This document shows, in pieces, positions 1-8,322 of a DNA stretch of 25,649 bases (positions within the stretch are counted from its first letter, which is position 1; the number at the start of each line of letters is the position of its first letter). The notes beneath the pieces are model-generated. The model was not told the origin of the DNA. It ran no database searches and saw only the letters and a list, made by a program, of their open reading frames with translations. The position numbers and the translations under genes are program-made. The stretch is from an uncultured Eggerthellaceae bacterium (GTDB lineage: Bacteria > Actinomycetota > Coriobacteriia > Coriobacteriales > Eggerthellaceae), in assembly GCA_934670115.1 (NCBI GenBank), contig CAKUOV010000034.1, forward strand, positions 1-25,649, given 5' to 3'.

Positions 1-854
1 GCAAGAGGCGCGCCAAAAGCATCAACCGGCGTGCCTTCCTCGTAGATGAGCTGCGCACCTTCGGGAACAACGCCCTGTTCATACGCTTCTTGCGCACCAT
101 GAATCACCGGCTGCTCATCGGCGGCGGCCTGCGTAATGCGGCGCGCCACTTCCAGCATAACGGCAATACCCGACGCACTGCTGTTCGCACCGTCGTTCAA
201 ACCCGATGCCTCCTCCATAGCGAAAGAAATCGCAGGCAGGGCGGCAGCCAGGCAAATAACCACCAGCAAAATAGTGGTGATGACAAACGCAACGCCTGTG
301 GAATGCAAGAAAAAGATCGACCTGGTCAGCAAGAATACGGGCAGAACAACCATGCCGATGCGCGCAGCTTTTGCAAGCACGGGCATGGCGGCCAAAAACG
401 GAGGATTGAGCTCGGGGCGAACGGAACCGCTATCGGTGCGCGCCACCAGAACAACTTTGCGACGGCGTCCCTTCCCTTCTTGAGCCGAAGGGGGCACATA
501 ACGGGCCACAACATTTTGGCTGATGCCCTTATCAAGAAATTTCGAAAGAATCGGCTTGCCCAGCTCTTCCGACATGAAGAGCACGGCGCAAATAAAGGAA
601 ACAATCACGGCAGGCAGCGCGATGACCGGCACAAACAGCGAAACCAGCGCAAGAACCACCGCCAACACAGAACAGAGCAGACGCGTTTTCTTATGCGACA
701 CCGACCCTTGGAATTCTTCGATTTCTGCAGGAAGTCCCAGCTCTTCGAACTCACGCGCAATGTACAGGGCGGCTTGCTGCTCTTCCTCGGTGGCAACAGG
801 ACGCGGCCCAATTTCGGAAGCCAAATGCTCGACGGTTTTTATCATTTCAGCCAT
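1..854 (-). CDS. M28-like membrane protein, metal ligands apparently lost (partial, 3' end beyond window)
   Basis: The reading frame is open from an ATG at 854 to the left edge, giving 284 visible residues and no stop. The order resembles M28 zinc aminopeptidases: a helical N-terminus, then QNVVARY and KVVLVARTDSG (about 133-143), which match the family's 'QNV(I/V)A...VVLxAHYDS' strand, then GANSSASGIAVMLEVAR (222-238), which matches 'GADDNASGVAxxLELAR'. Two pairs of hydrophobic helices (about 58-94 and 167-208) interrupt the fold, so it is probably a membrane protein. In this alignment the first metal-binding His is Arg and the bridging Asp is Asn/Ser, which suggests a non-catalytic relative. 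A GAAAGG ribosome binding site lies 8 nt upstream of the start. The C-terminal part is not visible, so family placement is moderate and activity is unknown. Confidence 0.6.
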   Translation of the reverse strand, partial: MAEMIKTVEHLASEIGPRPVATEEEQQAALYIAREFEELGLPAEIEEFQGSVSHKKTRLLCSVLAVVLALVSLFVPVIALPAVIVSFICAVLFMSEELGKPILSKFLDKGISQNVVARYVPPSAQEGKGRRRKVVLVARTDSGSVRPELNPPFLAAMPVLAKAARIGMVVLPVFLLTRSIFFLHSTGVAFVITTILLVVICLAAALPAISFAMEEASGLNDGANSSASGIAVMLEVARRITQAAADEQPVIHGAQEAYEQGVVPEGAQLIYEEGTPVDAFGAPL

Positions 855-906
855 AAGTGACCTTTCGCATGCGTAAAAGCCCAGTTATTTGGGTATATTC
901 TAATCA

Positions 907-912
907 ATTATA
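907..912 (-). promoter_or_regulatory. Candidate promoter (-10 TATAAT) for the M28-like gene
   Basis: On the minus strand a perfect TATAAT is preceded by TG and lies about 50 bp upstream of the ATG at 854. The -35 position is poor. It falls in the 83-bp gap after the one-TM protein gene, so it would give the M28-like gene its own start point. Confidence 0.4.
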
Positions 913-937
913 CACTGATAATTCCAGCGAGACATGG

Positions 938-2311
938 TTAAGAGGAAGTCGAACGAAGATATTCACGAAGCTCGGTATCAAGAGAGGCCGCTTCAGTCAA
1001 TAATTCGTTGTATTGGTCCTTGAATTCGTCCACTTTTTCGAAGAAAGGATCCGTTGCAAGCGTCGTTATATCAGAGGTAAACGAATTCGCTTGCGAAACA
1101 GCCCTGCTATCGCAGCTGTTGTACTCATCGCTTTCCGTGGTGGCCAGATCAACGTCTTCTGCTTCGATTGCTTCGCAGGCCGCAATCAAATGATCAAGCG
1201 CTTCAATACGTATCTCAATATACGCGGTATAATCAGATAATGCCAGTTCAGGGTACTGTTTCTTCAAACCTGCCAACTCGGTTTTAGCTTGCTTGAAATC
1301 CGAACGCGCCGTTTCAGCGCCTGTCTTTGTTTGTGCAACGGAATCTGAATCAAGCGCCGAGAACACGGAAACAAGCTGGCGAACGCTAGCGTCGGCTGCA
1401 AGTAAGTTATCCCAAGCGTTGCTTAATTCACTGCATTGTTGATCAACAGCAAGTGCCTGCTCAATCATCGAAGAACCCAACGTGAGCATAGAGCGGCGCG
1501 CCTCAATGGCCGCCAATGTATTCTGAGCTGCTTGAACGTCTTTTTCATCGGTAAGCGAAGATTGGACACGCTTCACCAGCGTTTCAGCATTGCTCAAATG
1601 CTGACGCGCCGTGGGAAGTTTTTCCTGCACGGTTTTCATTGCAGCAAGCGATTCGTCACTCAACATGTCCGAGAACGAGGCGTCCATTTCAGAGAGAATC
1701 TCATCGGCTTCGACAACTTCCGAAAGTGAAGACGTCAAAACCTGCTGATAGGACTGGTTGAGCAGATAGCCCTCGTAATAGCCACGCGCCAAAGAATATA
1801 CGCCCACGGCGGCTGCAGCTATAATCAAGCACGCAAGACCTACCACACCCACACGGCGCGCGGTGCGGGCACGCTGCTGCTTCTTTTCAGGAGAAGCCGC
1901 ATGAGCAGCGGAGATATCAGTGACACGCGCCTTGCTGCGGCGCCCTGGCTTTGCCGCACCAACAGCAGATCCCGTGAAATCTTCCGTAAAGCCGCTCGTA
2001 ACGGTTCCGCCAGAAATGGCGTTGCTGCCCAACGAAACCGTGCCCGTGGGGTCATGCTCAACGGCAGCAGATGCAAATTCACCCGATGACAAGGGCAAAC
2101 CTTTTTCGCGTTCGGGAGCGCCCTTTATCTTTTTCTTTCCCGGAAGAGAGAAAAGCGCAACTTTACCCAATGGGTTTCCGTGTTTAGGCTGATTCGCCGC
2201 GTCTTGGCGCTGCTTTTTCGCATCCAAAACGCTGAAAGAAATCTCATTCGACGTACCCACCGTGTTGTTTTTCACATGCAAACTATGCATGCCGAACTTG
2301 CGCGCCGTCAT
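938..2311 (-). CDS. Unrecognised one-TM (bitopic) protein with helical extracytoplasmic domain
   Basis: This 457-residue protein has no family I recognise. Residues 1 to about 150 are polar, low in complexity and rich in G/S/A/K/T, probably disordered. A basic stretch (about 141-153, rich in K/R) precedes one hydrophobic helix (about 154-175). The remaining 280 residues are predicted helical, rich in A/E/D/L/S with heptad-like spacing, and are probably a coiled coil or helical bundle. The positive-inside rule puts the N-terminus in the cytoplasm and the helical part outside. The ATG lies 5 nt after the dinG stop, with an AGGGAT ribosome binding site overlapping that stop, so the two genes are almost certainly cotranscribed and translationally coupled. 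An envelope or sensor role is possible but not shown. Confidence 0.75.
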   Translation of the reverse strand: MTARKFGMHSLHVKNNTVGTSNEISFSVLDAKKQRQDAANQPKHGNPLGKVALFSLPGKKKIKGAPEREKGLPLSSGEFASAAVEHDPTGTVSLGSNAISGGTVTSGFTEDFTGSAVGAAKPGRRSKARVTDISAAHAASPEKKQQRARTARRVGVVGLACLIIAAAAVGVYSLARGYYEGYLLNQSYQQVLTSSLSEVVEADEILSEMDASFSDMLSDESLAAMKTVQEKLPTARQHLSNAETLVKRVQSSLTDEKDVQAAQNTLAAIEARRSMLTLGSSMIEQALAVDQQCSELSNAWDNLLAADASVRQLVSVFSALDSDSVAQTKTGAETARSDFKQAKTELAGLKKQYPELALSDYTAYIEIRIEALDHLIAACEAIEAEDVDLATTESDEYNSCDSRAVSQANSFTSDITTLATDPFFEKVDEFKDQYNELLTEAASLDTELREYLRSTSS

Positions 2312-2316
2312 GGACG

Positions 2317-5289
2317 TTATCCCTGATTCTTCCGAATGTCAGCAACGATTTCCGCGCAAGTCATGATTTTGACGTTTTTGCTGGGCATTGAGCGCAAGAA
2401 CGTCTTTCCATACCCCTTGGAAAGCAGGCGATGGTCGGCAAGAATAAGAATTCCCTGGTCGGTGTTGGTGCGAATCAAGCGTCCTGCTGCCTGCTTCATT
2501 TCAATCACAGCGGCCGGCAACACATAATGGCGCCACGCATCGGCATCGCGCGAACTGCGCTCGCACGACAGCGGGTCGGTTGGCTTCGCAAACGGCAATT
2601 TCGGCACAATCACGCCGCGCAGCGTGGAACCCGGCGCATCAAAGCCTTCCCAGAAACTCTTCAGGGCAAACAGCGAGAGCTGCTTATTCGACAGAAATTC
2701 ATCGCGCAGGCCCTTAACGGAAACGCCCCATTTCTGGCACACCAGGCGTAAATCCGCTTCTTTGAGCTGGGGATTTACCGCCTCATAGCAGGCATCCATC
2801 TCACGACGATTTGTAAAGAGTGTAAGCATTGACCCCTTTTGCGCCAAATGTGCCGCTACAAGCAGCTTTTGCAAATGCGCCAGATAGCTGCGCTCGGCAG
2901 GATCGGGCATATCGCTGGGCACATAGATGGTCATGTTGTTGTCAAAATCGAAGCTGGAATCAAGTCTGAGCGTAGCGGCCTGGGAATTCTCGCTTTGGTT
3001 GAGACCCATGGCGTTCTCAAACGCCTCAAAACTCTCGCCAATGGCAACGGTCGCCGAAGCATACACAACGGAATGCGTGCGTTGGTACAGTGAATCCTCC
3101 AGCATGAAGCCCATATTCAGCGGCAACGCTTCGATGCAGTCAACAAAGCGATCCTTCTTATGCGAAATCGTAGCGGAATACGCATACAGCTCAGAAGGCT
3201 TCGAGAACACAGTCTCACACACGTCAAGAACTTCGCGCAGAGAAAGCGCAATAACGGCAATCTCTCGCTGAAGGGCCGCGGCGCCCGTATCTTCCTCAAG
3301 ATAGACAACAAGCTCCTGACATGCAGATATAAGCTTTTCGGAAGCGTTTTGCACTGCTAAGGCGCGCGCACTCAATTCCGTGAAACGCTGACCCTTACGC
3401 ACCTCCTCGTTGATCCACAAATCAACGAATTCGTAGTTCTTATTGCGCGCGGTATCGTAATACAGCAGCTCCTTAACCTGCGGAACATACTCTTTTACCG
3501 CCCCATCGAACTCTTTACCTGCGGAAAACGCTTTTCCTGTCAGGGCATACAGTAAATTCTCCCGGCTTTCGTCTTTCATGGCGGCAGCGCGGCGCTGTAC
3601 GCGTGCGAAGATATTGCGACTATCGTCAGACGCCACTTTATGAGCAATGTTGACCAGCTCTTCAGACGAAAGCTTGCTAGAAAACGCCTTGCGCGCTTCC
3701 TGCTCTGCTCCATGGGCCTCATCAACCACCCAATAGCGAATCGGCGGCAGCAGACCACCATCGGCTGCAAGATCGCAGAAAAGCAGACTGTGGTTTGTCA
3801 CTACAATGTCTGCTGCTGCAGCCTTACGGCGAGAACCGTGTACAAAGCAACTCGCGCCGTAATATGGGCACTTGCGACGCAGACACTCCTGGCTTCCGCA
3901 TGTAATGGACCAACGCGGAAGCAGGCGATAGTCAATTTTCAGCGTATCAATGTCGCTGTATTCCGACTGCTCGATAAAAGAGAGAAGCGCTGCAGCCGCA
4001 ACGGCGCAAGTCGTTTGTTTGTCGCCCAACATGCGATCAAACTGGTGTTCGGCCACTAAATGTTCAATTTTGCGCAAGCAGGGGTAATGCGAAAAACCCT
4101 TCAAGGCGGCATACGTAAGGCCCCCCAACGCTTTGTCAAGCAAGGGAAGCTCGTGATAAATCAGCTGGTCAAGCAACGTATTCGTTTTCGTTGCAACACC
4201 AACCGTTATGTTGTTTTTCTTCGCCAAAAGCGCCGCGGGAAGCAAATACGCCATAGATTTGCCCACACCGGTACCAGCCTCCACAACCAGGTTCTCCGAT
4301 TGCTCGAACGTCTTTCCTACCGCGCATGACATCTGGCATTGCTCGTCACGGCGCTCAAACTGCTGGTAAAGGCCTCCAACAAGACCGTTTTCGCTAAACG
4401 CTGCCGCAGTTTCCTCTTGCGAAGGCGCTTTAATGCCCACCAACGGGTCGTCCGCCAGCGTCTCGGCATCGGCACGCGCTTTCAAATCGCAGGCGCTGAC
4501 CGCTTCCCGGCGCGTACCACGCAGCGAGAAATGAGGAACTGTTTCGCCTTGCGCGGCGGCAGCTTTTTCGTTCTGCTGGTTGAAATAATCGAACACAACC
4601 TGAGTCGGCCACTCTTCAGGAGTTGCAAAACCCGCAACCAGCGCAACAAGGGGTGCAGGCATTGCAGCAATGGCCGCCAACAGCACCGGAAGCACCGCAC
4701 AAGTTGCTTCCACATCAGCATCGGCACGATGCGTTGAAAGGGGCAGATCGAAAGCACGCACCAGGTCAAGCAGACGATGCGACTTCAAGCGCGGCAAGCC
4801 AACGCGCGCCAAATCAAGCGAGTCTACCCAGATGTTTTCGAGAAGAGGGTAACCAGCCGGATGTTTCGTAGTAAACGTACGATCGAAATCAGCATTATGT
4901 GCCACGCAGATAGCATCGCCCACAAATTCAACCAGCTGTTCCAGCGCCTCGTTCGGCGTAGGCGCGCCGGCGATATCTTCCTGGGAAATATGCGTCAGGT
5001 GAACAATCTCTTCAGGGATTTCCTTACCCGGATCAACAAACGTGTTGAACCACGCAACGATTTTACCGCCTTCTACGCGAGCCGCGGCAATCTGAATCAA
5101 ATCATCGTGGTTGTACGATAAGCCAGTGGTTTCCGTATCAATAACCACCACCTTATTGCTGAATATACCAAAATCGGCCGCTTGCGCAGCCTCTTTCAAT
5201 GTTCCGTAGCGCCTGCAAACACTCTCAGGAGTGCCGTCGCAGATAAATTCTTGCAGGGAAGCGCTTATTCCCGTAATGTGTCTTTCCAT
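2317..5289 (-). CDS. dinG: DinG-family helicase with N-terminal DnaQ-like 3'-5' exonuclease domain
   Basis: The protein combines a DEDDh exonuclease with a superfamily 2 XPD/DinG helicase. Exonuclease motifs are VVIDTETTG (residues about 47-55), CVAHNADFD and HRADADVEAT, so D, E, D, H and D are all present. The helicase part has Walker A (EAGTGVGKS), four cysteines spaced C-x4-C-x4-C-x6-C in the position of the 4Fe-4S domain, the DEAH box (VVDEAHGAEQ), and the C-terminal motif QAAGRLIRTNTDQG. The likely role is repair, unwinding R-loops or other structured DNA. I chose the ATG at 5289 (990 aa), which leaves 74 bp to the divergent gene. A GTG at 5346 would add 19 residues but has no ribosome binding site and little room for a promoter. 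It is followed at 5 nt by the one-TM protein gene. Confidence 0.88.
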   Translation of the reverse strand: MERHITGISASLQEFICDGTPESVCRRYGTLKEAAQAADFGIFSNKVVVIDTETTGLSYNHDDLIQIAAARVEGGKIVAWFNTFVDPGKEIPEEIVHLTHISQEDIAGAPTPNEALEQLVEFVGDAICVAHNADFDRTFTTKHPAGYPLLENIWVDSLDLARVGLPRLKSHRLLDLVRAFDLPLSTHRADADVEATCAVLPVLLAAIAAMPAPLVALVAGFATPEEWPTQVVFDYFNQQNEKAAAAQGETVPHFSLRGTRREAVSACDLKARADAETLADDPLVGIKAPSQEETAAAFSENGLVGGLYQQFERRDEQCQMSCAVGKTFEQSENLVVEAGTGVGKSMAYLLPAALLAKKNNITVGVATKTNTLLDQLIYHELPLLDKALGGLTYAALKGFSHYPCLRKIEHLVAEHQFDRMLGDKQTTCAVAAAALLSFIEQSEYSDIDTLKIDYRLLPRWSITCGSQECLRRKCPYYGASCFVHGSRRKAAAADIVVTNHSLLFCDLAADGGLLPPIRYWVVDEAHGAEQEARKAFSSKLSSEELVNIAHKVASDDSRNIFARVQRRAAAMKDESRENLLYALTGKAFSAGKEFDGAVKEYVPQVKELLYYDTARNKNYEFVDLWINEEVRKGQRFTELSARALAVQNASEKLISACQELVVYLEEDTGAAALQREIAVIALSLREVLDVCETVFSKPSELYAYSATISHKKDRFVDCIEALPLNMGFMLEDSLYQRTHSVVYASATVAIGESFEAFENAMGLNQSENSQAATLRLDSSFDFDNNMTIYVPSDMPDPAERSYLAHLQKLLVAAHLAQKGSMLTLFTNRREMDACYEAVNPQLKEADLRLVCQKWGVSVKGLRDEFLSNKQLSLFALKSFWEGFDAPGSTLRGVIVPKLPFAKPTDPLSCERSSRDADAWRHYVLPAAVIEMKQAAGRLIRTNTDQGILILADHRLLSKGYGKTFLRSMPSKNVKIMTCAEIVADIRKNQG

Positions 5290-5363
5290 AGTGAGAAGCG
5301 TACCATCTCTTACTCTTTCATACAAACCATTACCCCGAAAAACCACGGTATCAGGAGTTTTTC

Positions 5364-6008
5364 ATGCTTAACGATTTTTGCTACAGCACTTACGCACGTT
5401 TTGAGACGGAATCGCGCGCGCAAGGCGCGGCGCTTATGGGCGGCGACCACCTTATTGGCGACATTTACACCCTTGAACCCGAATTGCAGGAAGATCGTTC
5501 GTATCGCATTTGGTTGGTTAATCGTTTTGGCGCGAAAGTTGCCTTTCTTGCTGCCAACGAAGAACATCGAATCCTTTCTTTACAGGCGCGCGGATGGACC
5601 CTGCGCGCGCTCTTATCGTTTGTTGCTTTAGGACAAGAGCCCATCGGTTATTGGGGCGAAGTCGTTTTGCTTTGCAACGACCCCCATTACGACCAGGAGT
5701 TCAATGCATTTGCCCTCAATCTACGCGAACTCATGGCTGAAGGCGTTCGACCCGCTGTAGATTTCACCGAACAGGCCGCTCGTCAAATCATTGATTCCAA
5801 AGGAACATGGCTTCCTTCCGACCGCGTAGGGTCGCCGCGCATTGAAAAAGATTCTACCTTGGTGAAAACGCATCGCTCCGCATCGGAAAAGCTTATCGAG
5901 GCAGGACGCCAAAAGAACAAGGGCTGTTATACCGCCACGATCATCATTTGGGTTGTTGTCGCCGTTGCTTTGATTGCGGGCGTTGCCAAACTGCTCGGTT
6001 TATTCTAG
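5364..6008 (+). CDS. Unrecognised C-terminally membrane-anchored protein
   Basis: This 214-residue protein matches no family I recognise. Residues 1 to about 150 look like a soluble alpha/beta domain with several aromatic-hydrophobic strands (such as YRIWLVNRF and IGYWGEVVLLC). A polar linker (about 150-186) follows, and a single hydrophobic segment at about 190-212 ends the protein, which is the layout of a tail-anchored protein with its domain in the cytoplasm. The ATG at 5364 has an AGGAG site 6 nt upstream. The gene is divergent from dinG and convergent with ddl (7 bp between stops). It is one of only two plus-strand genes on the left arm. Weak resemblance to HIRAN-type small domains was considered but is not convincing. 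Confidence 0.75.
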   Translation: MLNDFCYSTYARFETESRAQGAALMGGDHLIGDIYTLEPELQEDRSYRIWLVNRFGAKVAFLAANEEHRILSLQARGWTLRALLSFVALGQEPIGYWGEVVLLCNDPHYDQEFNAFALNLRELMAEGVRPAVDFTEQAARQIIDSKGTWLPSDRVGSPRIEKDSTLVKTHRSASEKLIEAGRQKNKGCYTATIIIWVVVAVALIAGVAKLLGLF

Positions 6009-6015
6009 CGGCTTT

Positions 6016-7011
6016 CTACTTTCCTTCCTGCAGGGCCTTTGCTTGGCGAACTTCCAAATTGTCACAGCAGTTCTCAAACGCTAAATCAATCAAGCGTTTG
6101 AGAAGCTGCGCGAAGGAATACCCTTTTGCGCGGGCAGCATCGGGCAAAAGCGACGTTTCCGTCATGCCGGGAATGGTATTCGTTTCAAGAATCCATGCCT
6201 CACCCTGGTCGTCAACAATGAAATCAGAACGGGAAACACCCGCGCACCCCAACGCTTTATGGGCGGCAATGGCCATACCCTGCAATTTTATGGAAAGCTC
6301 ATCGGGAATTGGTGCGGGGCATAAATGTTGGGAACCACCGGGTGCGTATTTCGCTTCGTAATCGTAATACGCAGACTGAGGAATAATTTGAATAACGGGC
6401 AGCGGCTCAATTTCATTGTTTCCAATAACGGCAACGGTAAACTCGCCGCCCGCAACATATTGCTCAATGAGCGCTTCCTGACTAAAGCTCAAAGCTTGTT
6501 GAACAGCATCAAGAATAGCTTCTTCCCCATCAACAATGTAAACGCCGTTACTACTGCCTTCCGAGCATGCTTTTACCACGCAATGCGGTCCAATTTTCTC
6601 TAACACTTCGCTTATATCAACGTCCTCAAGACGCGTATAGGATAAAGAGCCCGGTGTTTGGATACCCGCAGCCTCATACACCATCTTCGACTTCGCCTTA
6701 TTGATAGCAAGAGCGCTGGCGGCAACACCCGACCCAATATAAGGAATGCCCAGAATCTCAAGCATCCCTTGAATAGTGCCGTCTTCGCCGCCTTCGCCAT
6801 GAAGGGCAAGAAACGCAACATCAAAATGTCCACTTACCAACGCAATAAGATCTTCTTTGACAGAAGGGTCAAGCATAGTAACCTGAAAACCCGCCTCAAG
6901 CAGTGCGGTCTGAGCCCCCTTCCCTGAAACAAGCGATACCGCTCGCTCGCCACTGGTGCCGCCGCAAAGCAGCGCAACGTTGCATTCGGAAGGGTTCGTG
7001 TATGCAGCCAT
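6016..7011 (-). CDS. ddl: D-alanine--D-alanine ligase
   Basis: This cytoplasmic ATP-grasp ligase joins two D-alanines for the peptidoglycan stem peptide. Visible family marks are the N-terminal CGGTSGERAVSL loop, ALHGEGGEDGTIQGMLE with the IGSGVAASALAINK segment, the ATP-grasp strand CVVKACSEGSS, the omega-loop YYDYEAKY, and the C-terminal GVSRSDF...ILETNTIPGMTETSLLP metal-binding region. The Tyr at the end of EAKY is the residue associated with D-Ala rather than D-lactate as second substrate, so a vancomycin-type depsipeptide ligase is unlikely. Length (331 aa) is slightly under the usual 340-370. The ATG at 7011 has an AAGGAG site 8 nt upstream. The gene is divergent from rlmN. Confidence 0.95.
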   Translation of the reverse strand: MAAYTNPSECNVALLCGGTSGERAVSLVSGKGAQTALLEAGFQVTMLDPSVKEDLIALVSGHFDVAFLALHGEGGEDGTIQGMLEILGIPYIGSGVAASALAINKAKSKMVYEAAGIQTPGSLSYTRLEDVDISEVLEKIGPHCVVKACSEGSSNGVYIVDGEEAILDAVQQALSFSQEALIEQYVAGGEFTVAVIGNNEIEPLPVIQIIPQSAYYDYEAKYAPGGSQHLCPAPIPDELSIKLQGMAIAAHKALGCAGVSRSDFIVDDQGEAWILETNTIPGMTETSLLPDAARAKGYSFAQLLKRLIDLAFENCCDNLEVRQAKALQEGK

Positions 7012-7094
7012 GTAAGGCGCTCCTTATTTCGAAATATCGTGAAATTCGTCAAGAAATGTCGTATATCAAGCAGTTCTTTTAAAACAGTGTTCCA

Positions 7095-7103
7095 AGTATA
7101 GCA
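7095..7103 (-). promoter_or_regulatory. Candidate extended -10 promoter for ddl
   Basis: The minus strand reads TGCTATACT, an extended -10 element, about 85 bp upstream of the ddl ATG. No good -35 is visible. It lies back to back with the rlmN -10 at 7114-7119, so the two divergent promoters would share DNA. Confidence 0.35.
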
Positions 7104-7113
7104 AAGAGTCTTC

Positions 7114-7119
7114 TATAAT
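7114..7119 (+). promoter_or_regulatory. -10 element for rlmN, overlapping the upstream ATG
   Basis: A perfect TATAAT sits at 7114-7119 and shares bases with the ATG at 7118. A start of transcription 7-8 nt downstream would fall at or next to the ATG at 7127, predicting a leaderless mRNA. The -35 region (TTCCAA, 18-bp spacing) is weak. Confidence 0.45.
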
Positions 7120-7126
7120 GCCGATT

Positions 7127-8164
7127 ATGAAAACAAGCATTTACACTCTTTCACGTAATCGACTTCTTAGTTTGGTAAAAGAAGCCGAACAACCTGCATT
7201 TCGCGGGAAACAGCTCTATGAATGGCTCTACGTTCACTACGTTGATTCATTCGACGAAATGAGCAATCTCCCAAAAGCGCTGCGTCAAAAACTCGAAGCA
7301 GATTATTCTCTTATCAAACCACGTGTGTTTCATAAGGCCGTTTCCTTTGATGGAACCAGAAAATACGTCTTTCAGCTGGAAGATGGCGCGCTTATCGAAT
7401 CGGTTGGCATACCATCTGGGAAAAACAACGAACGTTTGACGGTTTGTTTTTCAACCCAGGTTGGCTGTGCTATGCAATGCCAGTTTTGCGCTACCGCGAA
7501 GGAAGGATTCACGCGTAATTTATCTATTGGCGAAATTGTGAGCCAAATTCTTTTAGTCCAAGAGGATTTCCAACAGCGTGTCTCCAACATTGTGGGCATG
7601 GGACAAGGCGAACCGTTTGCGAACTACGATAACGTGCTGGAAGCGATTCGCATTTTAAACGATCCCAAGGGAATTGCCATTGGCGCGCGGCATATAACAA
7701 TCTCAACCTGTGGCTTGTTTCCCGGCATCGAGCGATTCTCGCAAGAACCGGAACAATTTACGCTGGCAATCTCGCTCCATGCTGCCATTCAGAACAAGCG
7801 CGATACCTTGATGCCACGCGTTGCGAACATGCCTCTTTCTGGATTGAAGGAAACGTTGCAGCACTATACCACGGTTACAAATCGCCGCGTAACACTCGAA
7901 TATTTGCTTATTAAAGGCGTGAATGACAGCGAAGAGGACCTGAAAGCACTCACCCATTTCTGCACAGATCTTCTTTGCCATGTTAATTTGCTACCTTTGA
8001 ACGACATTGATGATTCTCCTTGGAAGCCGTCCGGTCAATCGGTTGCAAATCACTGGATTTCAACGCTTATGGGCAAGGGGATCGAAACAAGCATGCGTCA
8101 GTCGCGTGGATCCGATATTGATGCAGCATGCGGACAGCTAAAAAACTCCCTTCGCAAGAAATAA
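7127..8164 (+). CDS. rlmN: Dual-specificity 23S rRNA/tRNA adenine-C2 methyltransferase RlmN
   Basis: This radical SAM enzyme methylates C2 of A2503 in 23S rRNA and A37 in some tRNAs. The CxxxCxxC cluster motif (GCAMQCQFC), the GMGQGEPFANYD segment and the C-terminal RGSDIDAACGQL with its methyl-carrying Cys are all present, giving full family length (345 aa). The sequence fits RlmN better than the resistance enzyme Cfr, as no Cfr-specific context is seen. Two in-frame ATGs exist, at 7118 and 7127. I chose 7127 because the TATAAT at 7114-7119 overlaps the first and no ribosome binding site precedes either. The gene runs towards the origin, convergent with parB, and ends before a palindromic terminator. 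Confidence 0.93.
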   Translation: MKTSIYTLSRNRLLSLVKEAEQPAFRGKQLYEWLYVHYVDSFDEMSNLPKALRQKLEADYSLIKPRVFHKAVSFDGTRKYVFQLEDGALIESVGIPSGKNNERLTVCFSTQVGCAMQCQFCATAKEGFTRNLSIGEIVSQILLVQEDFQQRVSNIVGMGQGEPFANYDNVLEAIRILNDPKGIAIGARHITISTCGLFPGIERFSQEPEQFTLAISLHAAIQNKRDTLMPRVANMPLSGLKETLQHYTTVTNRRVTLEYLLIKGVNDSEEDLKALTHFCTDLLCHVNLLPLNDIDDSPWKPSGQSVANHWISTLMGKGIETSMRQSRGSDIDAACGQLKNSLRKK

Positions 8165-8264
8165 GAAGTTAATGATTCTTGTCCCGAGCAATAGAACGAA
8201 GACGCTGTTGCTAACATCGCAGGATTTAAAGCTTTAAACCAAAATCCGCTACGAAACAGAGCAT

Positions 8265-8304
8265 TAAGAAAAAGAGTGTTTCACGTGAAACACTCTTTTT
8301 CTTA
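8265..8304. terminator. Bidirectional intrinsic terminator, 40-bp perfect palindrome with parS at its centre
   Basis: Positions 8265-8284 are the exact reverse complement of 8285-8304. The outer arms are A-rich on the left and T-rich on the right (CTCTTTTTCTT), so each strand makes a long hairpin ending in a U-rich tract. It lies between the convergent stops of rlmN (8164) and parB (8323), which is where a bidirectional terminator is expected. Confidence 0.7.
8277..8292. promoter_or_regulatory. parS site 1
   Basis: TGTTTCACGTGAAACA matches the widely conserved chromosomal parS consensus (TGTTNCACGTGAAACA) exactly. It would load the ParB encoded 30 bp away. It forms the core of the 40-bp palindrome between rlmN and parB. 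Confidence 0.92.
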
Positions 8305-8322
8305 CCATTTCAAACTGGCATT

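Noticed and set aside
90..860. Plus-strand open frame of 256 codons at the left edge
   Set aside because: It is antisense to the M28-like gene, which has a good start, a ribosome binding site and recognisable motifs; the plus frame is R/H/N/Q-rich.
8225..8238. 14-bp palindrome TTTAAAGCTTTAAA after rlmN
   Set aside because: Short, AT-only apart from the centre, and no copies elsewhere; the 40-bp palindrome just downstream explains termination.
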